Source of the DNA: Bacteroidetes bacterium ADurb.Bin013
GTDB lineage: Bacteria > Bacteroidota > Bacteroidia > Bacteroidales > UBA932
Length of the DNA stretch: 64,000 nucleotides
NCBI GenBank assembly: GCA_002071385.1
Contig: MWFB01000007.1
Location: 24,852-88,851, forward strand
Direction: 5' to 3'
Part shown: one piece after another, positions 58,924 through 64,000 of the stretch
How positions within the stretch are numbered: the first letter of the stretch is position 1
Layout of the letters: each line of letters starts with the position of its first letter
Translations under genes and position numbers: made by a program
Notes under the pieces: generated by a model
Databases searched by the model: none
What the model was told of the DNA's origin: nothing
What the model saw: only the letters and a program-made list of their open reading frames with translations

Positions 58924-59825
58924 AGGGTGGTGTTGTTCCAGAAATCGTAAAAATTGAACCACTGGTGGGGATATGCTTTCAGAATATCTTCCAGCTGTTC
59001 CACGTATACCTGGCATAAGGCGCGTGCAATATCCCTGGAAGTCTTGTATTGTGAACGGTCTACGTCCAGCTGTTTGCATATTATGTGATATTTCCTGGCC
59101 GGTTCACGCATTACATAAAGCGTACACACGGGTACTTCCAGCTGTGCTGCCAGCAGGAATGCCCCCATGGGAAAATGGGCGGGGGCACCGAGAAATGTAA
59201 AAGTAAACGATTTGCTGCTCCCAAAAAGCCTGTCACACGGCATGCTTACCATTTCACCTTTTTCCAGCGCTGCCTTGATGACAAACAAGTGCGACATATC
59301 GGGCATCACAGGGATCAACTCGGCCATGTTCCCTGAAAGGGCCTGGGCTCTTTTTGCTTGTAAGAAGGCCGATTCGCCTCCAAAAACCACCGCATTCAGT
59401 TTTTTCAGCCGTTGTTGCAAAAAATACCCGCAGATCTCAAAGTTCCCCGTATGTGCCCCGGCAATCAAAAAACCGCCATCGCTTTTGAGCAGTGATGTAA
59501 ACTGGTCCCAATCCGTCACCCTGGATGTGAAAGGATTCTTTTTCCGGGCAAAGAGATAGAATTTGTCCAGCATCATCTGGCCAAAGAGGTAATGATTTCT
59601 GTATATGTGAAAGATGATATTCCCTGAATAACCCCTGCGTCTGAAATAATCCCTAATGGGACGGTAACCGGAACGGTTGAACAGCATGTAAAAGGGAATG
59701 ACAAGGGCCAGTATCGCATATCCTGCCCTGATATCCACATAGCGGAGTAGAAGGAGCAAGGCTCTTTGTCCAAAATTTCCCCCGCCTGTGGTCCCCTTCC
59801 ACGCCGGCTTTTTTTCTGATATCAA
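58920..59825 (-). CDS. LpxL/HtrB-like lipid acyltransferase
   Basis: 301 residues. One N-terminal membrane segment (GYAILALVIPFYMLFN) followed by the LpxL-type acyltransferase domain: GAHTGNFEICGYFLQ near 120 (HX4D-like HTGNFE), and the C-terminal EPARKYHIICKQL. These enzymes transfer an acyl group from ACP to a lipid at the inner membrane face, as ApeD/ApeJ do in other clusters. It overlaps the ACP (4 nt) and dehydratase (4 nt), so it is fully embedded in the synthase genes. Confidence 0.85.
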   Translation of the reverse strand: MISEKKPAWKGTTGGGNFGQRALLLLLRYVDIRAGYAILALVIPFYMLFNRSGYRPIRDYFRRRGYSGNIIFHIYRNHYLFGQMMLDKFYLFARKKNPFTSRVTDWDQFTSLLKSDGGFLIAGAHTGNFEICGYFLQQRLKKLNAVVFGGESAFLQAKRAQALSGNMAELIPVMPDMSHLFVIKAALEKGEMVSMPCDRLFGSSKSFTFTFLGAPAHFPMGAFLLAAQLEVPVCTLYVMREPARKYHIICKQLDVDRSQYKTSRDIARALCQVYVEQLEDILKAYPHQWFNFYDFWNNTTL

Positions 59826-60070
59826 CTTGCGTTAAGTTTTCGTTCAATATAGTCGTAAAATTGGGATAAAGTCTTCACTTTCGACATTTCTTCCGGTTTT
59901 ATCTTGAAACCGAAATTCTGTTCTACCACCACGACGATATCAACAAAATCCAGGCTGTCAATTCCCAGGTCTTCCTTGAGAAATGCTTCTTCTTTAAGGG
60001 CGTCCGGTTCCACTTCGATATCCTCTACCAGGAATTTGTTAATAATATCAATGATTTCCTTCCTGTTCAT
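59822..60070 (-). CDS. Acyl carrier protein (first)
   Basis: 82 residues. Phosphopantetheine site Ser39 in DLGIDSLDFVDI; acidic helical bundle of normal length. Overlaps the acyltransferase start by 4 nt and follows a KS by 18 bp, the largest gap in the operon. Confidence 0.92.
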   Translation of the reverse strand: MNRKEIIDIINKFLVEDIEVEPDALKEEAFLKEDLGIDSLDFVDIVVVVEQNFGFKIKPEEMSKVKTLSQFYDYIERKLNAS

Positions 60071-60088
60071 GATCTTCTTATGTTCGTG

Positions 60089-61306
60089 CTAAATTTTTTT
60101 CAGTATCAGTGCGCTGTTCGTGCCTCCGAAACCAAATGAATTGGAGAGGCATATATCCAGTTTCCTATCTAAAGTTTTGGCAATTATATTTAATTTTTTT
60201 GAATTTTCATCAGGTTCCTCCAGGTTCAGGTTGGGTGCAATAAAGGAATCCCGCATCATAAGAAGGGTATAGACGACTTCGCTCGCACCGGCCATCCAGC
60301 ACTCATGACCTGTCATTCCCTTGGTAGAGGAGATGGGTGTTTTTTCTTTTCCGAATATCCTGTCAATGGCCAGGGCCTCATAACTGTCTCCCAAGACCGT
60401 AGATGTGGCATGGGCATTTATATAATCAATATCTGAGGGTTTCAGGGAGGCATCGGCCAGGGCGAGGGCCATGGCTTTTGCCGAGCCTTCTTCGCTGGGC
60501 TGCGATATATGCATTCCGTTGGAAGAGAAGCCGTAACCCGCCACCTCGGCATAAATGCGCGCTCCGCGCTTAACGGCATGTTCATATTCTTCCAGGATGA
60601 CGGTGGCGGCGCCTCCGCTGGGCACCAGGCCGTCACGGCCCTTGTCGAAGGGACGAGATGCTTTTTGCGGCTGGTCTGTCCTGGTGGAAAAGGCGTTCAA
60701 TCCGTCAAAGCTGGCCATGCTAAGGACATTGGTTTCCTGCGCCCCTCCGCATACTATCATTTCCTGAAGCCCCATGCGGATAAGCAGGGCACCCAGCCCG
60801 ATGGAGTGGGAACCGCTGGCACAGGCTGCGCTGATGGTCATGTTGATGCCCCGAAGCCTGAAAATGGTGGACAGGTTCATAGTCACCGTCGAGTTCATGG
60901 ACTGGAAAATCGCCCCTGAACCCAGCAGGGTAGTATCTTTCTTGGCAACGCATATCTCGTGGGATTCAATGACAGCTTTGCTGGAAGAATCGTTCCCGAA
61001 CAAAATGCCGGCTTCGTTCCTGTCCAGGTAATCCGTATCAATACACGCATCCTCCAATGCTTCCTGCGTAGCCATGAAAGCGTATTCACCTTCTTCGGGC
61101 AAACAAATCCTTTGCCTGCGGGTCAGCGATTCTTTGAGATCGGGCCGTGGAACAATGCCGGTGAGCGGAGAACGGTAACCGTACTCCGTCCTGGATGGGT
61201 CAATGCCAATCCCGCTTCTTCCCTGGTAAAGACCGTCCCTGACTTCTTCCTTACTGACACCGATACATGAATAAATTCCTATTCCTGTAATGACTACTCT
61301 CTTCAT
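60089..61306 (-). CDS. Beta-ketoacyl-ACP synthase (first in operon)
   Basis: 405 residues, FabB/FabF-like. Active-site Cys163 in SAACASGSHSIG, His in NAHATSTVLGD near 300, and His in TKGMTGHECWMAGASE near 338: a complete set. The GHECWMAGASE variant is that of a FabB-like group found in Bacteroidota aryl polyene/flexirubin clusters as I know them. Located between the ketoreductase (9 bp) and the first ACP (18 bp). Confidence 0.9.
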   Translation of the reverse strand: MKRVVITGIGIYSCIGVSKEEVRDGLYQGRSGIGIDPSRTEYGYRSPLTGIVPRPDLKESLTRRQRICLPEEGEYAFMATQEALEDACIDTDYLDRNEAGILFGNDSSSKAVIESHEICVAKKDTTLLGSGAIFQSMNSTVTMNLSTIFRLRGINMTISAACASGSHSIGLGALLIRMGLQEMIVCGGAQETNVLSMASFDGLNAFSTRTDQPQKASRPFDKGRDGLVPSGGAATVILEEYEHAVKRGARIYAEVAGYGFSSNGMHISQPSEEGSAKAMALALADASLKPSDIDYINAHATSTVLGDSYEALAIDRIFGKEKTPISSTKGMTGHECWMAGASEVVYTLLMMRDSFIAPNLNLEEPDENSKKLNIIAKTLDRKLDICLSNSFGFGGTNSALILKKI

Positions 61307-61315
61307 GCTATCGTA

Positions 61316-62044
61316 CTAAGTGTATAATCCCCCGTTGACAGACAAAACCTGCCCGGTTATGTATGAAGCGTTTTCACCGGCAAAAAAGACAACGGCAGCG
61401 GCTACTTCTGCAGGTTTTCCAAAACGTCCTGCCGGTATCCTTCCCTTGTGTTCATCCTGGTTAATGTCGCTGGTCATGTCGGTCTCTATAAAACCGGGAG
61501 CCACACAATTGACGGTGACTTTCCTTGGAGCCACCTCCATGGCCAGGGCACGTGTAGCCCCGATAAGACCGGCCTTGGAAGCTGCATAATTAGTCTGTCC
61601 AGGCAAGCCTGTCAGACCCGAAAGCGAGGTCACGTTTACAATCCTGCCGTAACGTCTGGTCAACATGTTCTTTAGCACCCTGCGGGTAACATAGAAAAAA
61701 CCAAACAAATTGGTTTCCAGTACATTGTTCCACTGTTCATCCTGCATGAAAATCATCAGGTTGTCTTGCCTGATACCCGCGTTGTTTACAAGAACGCTTA
61801 TATATTCCCCCGGATGTTCATTATCCCATGCATCCAGGGCATTGTCCACTTCTTCCTTGCTGGCAACGTTGAATTGCAGCAACTGCGCCATACCCCCTTC
61901 CGAAGCTATCATTTCCACGGTTTTCTCTGCTGCTTCCCGGTTTCTTGCATAATTGACTATCACGGAATATCCCTCTTTAGCCAGGGCAACACATATAGCG
62001 CGTCCTATGCCTCGTGAGCCTCCGGTTACCAAAGCGTACTTCAT
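61316..62044 (-). CDS. fabG: 3-oxoacyl-ACP reductase (FabG-like)
   Basis: 242 residues, classical SDR of the FabG type: TGGSRGIGRAIC at 6-17, NNAGIRQDN near 88, active-site YAASKAGLIGATRALAMEV near 152, and GFIETDMT near 184. Reduces 3-ketoacyl-ACP to 3-hydroxyacyl-ACP for the dehydratases of the same operon (ApeQ-like). 4 bp separate it from the upstream lyase gene. The gene symbol marks family; it is the operon's dedicated copy. Confidence 0.9.
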   Translation of the reverse strand: MKYALVTGGSRGIGRAICVALAKEGYSVIVNYARNREAAEKTVEMIASEGGMAQLLQFNVASKEEVDNALDAWDNEHPGEYISVLVNNAGIRQDNLMIFMQDEQWNNVLETNLFGFFYVTRRVLKNMLTRRYGRIVNVTSLSGLTGLPGQTNYAASKAGLIGATRALAMEVAPRKVTVNCVAPGFIETDMTSDINQDEHKGRIPAGRFGKPAEVAAAVVFFAGENASYITGQVLSVNGGLYT

Positions 62045-62048
62045 GATA

Positions 62049-63578
62049 TCATGGTTTATTGTGGGTTATGTATTCTACAGTCTTGGCAATATAGGGATAC
62101 AGTGCCACATCTTCTTTCACAGCCGGGAAGATCCCTCGGATCCTCTTATAGACAGTCAGTGTGGGCGGAGAGAGTTTTTCCGTGATATCCAGGCAGGAAA
62201 CCGCCTGTGCCAGGGCCATCAGGTGAATGGAGGTCACCTGAAAGGCATTTTCAATGACCCGGGCAGTTATCAGGCCCGAGTTGGTGCCCATGCTTACCAC
62301 ATCCTGGTTGTCGTTGTTGTTGGGGATGGAATGGATGTAGTTGGGCATGCTAAGAGTCTGGCATTCTGCTGTAGTGGAAGTGGCGGTGAACTGGGCAGCC
62401 TGCATTCCGTAATTCAGACCGGGGATGCCCAGGTTCACGAAGGGCGGCAGGATCTGGTTGACCTTGTCATGGCATATGTAATTGAGCTGCCTTTCCATGA
62501 GCATGGTCATCTTGGTGACCACGGTCTTCATCTTGTCCATTTCGAGCGAAACGTAATCTCCATGGAAATTTCCTCCGTGGTATACATTTTCGGTTTCAGG
62601 ATCCGCCACAGGGTTGTCACAACAAGAATTCAATTCTTCCAGAAGCACACGCCCGGCATATTCAAGTGTGTCGGCCACAGGACCCAGGATTTGCGGAACA
62701 CAGCGTAAGGAATAAAATGGCTGTACCTTATCCCGGAATACCTTGTCACCGTTGACTTCTCTGTTGTACAGGAAAGATTGCCTTCTTTTAAGACAGCGGC
62801 TTTCGCGGAGCATTTCAGATAACTGCCGGGCAATGAACAACTGACCGCCATGGCGTTTTTTGCCGTTCAGCACAGGGGACAGGAAATCATCGTAGGAACC
62901 GGCAATTTCATTGACAAGAGCCGAGGCGGACATGGCCCACAGCAACAGCTTCCTGGCATTGAAGAGATTCAGCAGCCCGATGCCCGTCATCACAGAAGTC
63001 CCGTTTGTCATGGCCAGTCCTTCCCTTATATGAATCTGCATTGGTTCCAGGTTGTTTTCTTTCAGCACTTCAGCAGCATCCCTGGTCTGACCGTGGTAAT
63101 GGACCTTTCCTTCGCCTATCAGGGCCAGTGCCATGTGGGCAAGCTGCACCAGGTCTCCGCTGGCACCCACACTGCCGTGCTGTGGAATAACCGGTAATAT
63201 ATCCCTGTTGATGCACTTTGCCAGCAACACAGGCAGGGATGGATGTACGCCTGAACAACCCTGGACAAAAGTGGCAAGACGTGCAATCATGGCAGCCTTG
63301 ACCTGGAGGTCTGTCAGGATCTCCCCGGTGCCGGCTGCATGGGAACGTATCAGGTTCAGCTGAAGCTGTTTCAGGTTGCTGTCATCCACCCTGAATTGCG
63401 ACATGGGACCGAATCCCGTGTTGATGCCGTATATAACTTTTTCTTTAGAAAACTCTTTCAGAAATTCATACGAACGGGCTATCCTGTCAATGGCTTCCTT
63501 GTCCAGGGATACGGTTTCTTTCGCGAAAAGAAGGTCTTCTATGTTTATCAGGGTTAAATCCCTGTTTAATAAGATCAT
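62049..63578 (-). CDS. Aromatic amino acid ammonia-lyase, probable tyrosine ammonia-lyase
   Basis: 509 residues, MIO-dependent lyase. The Ala139-Ser140-Gly141 triad (SVGASGDLVQLAHM) forms the cofactor, Tyr50 is in VIYGINTGFG, and NDNQDVVSMGTNS closes the active site. The selectivity pair is Ser79-His80 (LIRSHAAG), the pattern classically read as histidine lyase. However, as I recall, the tyrosine lyase of Flavobacterium johnsoniae has the same pair and strikingly similar flanks. No hut genes are near; the gene opens a polyene operon, so p-coumarate from tyrosine as the aryl starter is the better reading. First gene after the -7 box at 63605. Confidence 0.87.
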   Translation of the reverse strand: MILLNRDLTLINIEDLLFAKETVSLDKEAIDRIARSYEFLKEFSKEKVIYGINTGFGPMSQFRVDDSNLKQLQLNLIRSHAAGTGEILTDLQVKAAMIARLATFVQGCSGVHPSLPVLLAKCINRDILPVIPQHGSVGASGDLVQLAHMALALIGEGKVHYHGQTRDAAEVLKENNLEPMQIHIREGLAMTNGTSVMTGIGLLNLFNARKLLLWAMSASALVNEIAGSYDDFLSPVLNGKKRHGGQLFIARQLSEMLRESRCLKRRQSFLYNREVNGDKVFRDKVQPFYSLRCVPQILGPVADTLEYAGRVLLEELNSCCDNPVADPETENVYHGGNFHGDYVSLEMDKMKTVVTKMTMLMERQLNYICHDKVNQILPPFVNLGIPGLNYGMQAAQFTATSTTAECQTLSMPNYIHSIPNNNDNQDVVSMGTNSGLITARVIENAFQVTSIHLMALAQAVSCLDITEKLSPPTLTVYKRIRGIFPAVKEDVALYPYIAKTVEYITHNKP

Positions 63579-63604
63579 AAAATAGATATCACTAAATCAA
63601 GCTG

Positions 63605-63612
63605 CAAAGATA
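63605..63612 (-). promoter_or_regulatory. Putative -7 box of the aryl polyene operon
   Basis: Minus-strand TATCTTTG fits TAnnTTTG, 26 bp before the lyase ATG, with TTG (complement of 63630-63632) 17 bp further up as a possible -33 element. No other comparable gap is found in the 22 kb downstream (maximum 18 bp between genes), so the entire operon probably starts here. Confidence 0.55.
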
Positions 63613-63618
63613 CTTTTT

Positions 63619-64000
63619 TTATTTCACTTCAAGTATTCTGGACAAACGGATATTTGCAGATGAACTGCCCACAAGCACCTTCACAACACCCGGTTCAACT
63701 GCGAACCTTTGTTTTTTCACATCCCAGAAAGCCATGTCCAGCGCTTTGAGTGTAAGGATAACTTTACGTTCTTGACCGGCAGGAACCATGACACGTTCAA
63801 AACCCACAAGCTGCCTGTTGGGACGGGCTATCCTGGAAGAGGGATATTCTACATACAGCTGCACCACTTCCTCACCGTCAAAAGAGCCTGTGTTCCGGAT
63901 CTCCATTGCTATCTGTACGCTGTCTGCAAAGCTTTCAGGCATTTTGAGCGAACCATATTCAAAGGTGGTATAGCTCAGGCCGTGTCCGAAGGGGTATAGC
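63619..64000 (-). CDS. Glycoside hydrolase family 3, C-terminal part
   Basis: The gene enters from the right edge; only the last ~126 residues are present, ending at the TAA at 63621-63619. It shows the fibronectin-III-like C-terminal domain of GH3 beta-glucosidases/xylosidases: YPFGHGLSYTTF, IRNTGSFDGEEVVQLYVEYP, and LVGFERVMVPAGQERKV, then a final IRLSRILEVK strand. The active site lies outside the window. Same strand as the polyene operon and 40 bp upstream of it, but there is no sign of a functional link. Confidence 0.92.
   Translation of the reverse strand, partial: LYPFGHGLSYTTFEYGSLKMPESFADSVQIAMEIRNTGSFDGEEVVQLYVEYPSSRIARPNRQLVGFERVMVPAGQERKVILTLKALDMAFWDVKKQRFAVEPGVVKVLVGSSSANIRLSRILEVK

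Noticed and set aside
62049..63578. Histidine ammonia-lyase of a hut pathway
   Set aside because: No hutU/hutI/hutG nearby; first gene of a polyene operon and very similar to a known tyrosine lyase.
1..64000. CRISPR arrays, tRNA/rRNA genes, insertion sequences, integrases, phage genes
   Set aside because: None seen; no repeat-spacer pattern or transposase-like protein, and inter-gene gaps are too short for RNA genes.

Overview
The window is a gene-dense piece (no gap between genes above about 100 bp) of a Bacteroidota chromosome, most likely an anaerobic member of the Bacteroidales. Support comes from Bacteroidota-type -7 boxes (TAnnTTTG) in front of several transcription units, start codons without clear Shine-Dalgarno sequences, a TonB-receptor/DUF4249 outer-membrane module, a Bacteroidota-style aryl polyene/flexirubin-type cluster, and a lysine-fermentation operon of the kind found in anaerobic amino-acid fermenters. 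Genus cannot be told from the sequence.

Layout. (1) 1-2029: 3' end of queA (tRNA queuosine) converging on a CPA1-type Na+/K+:H+ antiporter, with a phased array of TATAACA heptamers between them. (2) 2126-13897: a complete lysine-fermentation operon, CoA-transferase A - kat - kce - kdd - kamA - kamB - kamC - kamD - kamE - CoA-transferase B - thiolase. The usual ammonia lyase kal is absent; a class III aminotransferase, probably 3-aminobutyryl-CoA transaminase, takes its place, so lysine carbon should end as acetoacetyl-CoA and acetyl-CoA. (3) 13967-16172: an acyl-CoA ligase with palindromes at its start, convergent with queH; the ligase terminator seems to lie inside queH. (4) 16242-21689: tripartite RND efflux operon. 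(5) 21696-28064: outer-membrane TonB receptor module on the minus strand. (6) 28137-37951: peptidoglycan-salvage cluster: glycosyltransferase, SpoIID-like protein, AmpG-like permease, NamZ-like exo-muramidase (DUF1343), GH18-like lipoprotein, AmgK-like kinase fused to a RapZ C-terminal domain, MurU-like nucleotidyltransferase, PatB/MalY aminotransferase. (7) 37941-42001: SDR, Gfo/Idh/MocA oxidoreductase, DUF2461, phosphodiester glycosidase, and the DUF2147 gene that ends the next operon.

(8) 41390-63578 (minus strand): about 22 kb holding 24 tightly packed, often overlapping genes that look like one transcription unit starting at a -7 box at 63605-63612. It begins with a tyrosine-ammonia-lyase-like gene and holds two ACPs, three complete ketosynthases, two ketosynthase-like proteins without the catalytic Cys (one chain-length-factor-like, one half-length), a ketoreductase, two hotdog dehydratases, a thioesterase, three acyltransferase domains, a LolA-like carrier, an MMPL exporter fused to an acyltransferase, a small EamA-type transporter, a glycosyltransferase, a PaaK-like ligase, an FAD oxidoreductase, and a cobalamin-domain radical SAM enzyme next to an unrecognised 130-residue protein. 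This is an aryl polyene type pigment/lipid pathway; no dialkylresorcinol (darA/darB) genes were recognised. (9) 63619-64000: 3' end of a GH3 glycosidase.

The parts most worth following up are the tailoring genes of the aryl polyene operon, the KamB/KamC pair (possible reactivase), and the AmgK-RapZ fusion in the peptidoglycan-salvage cluster.
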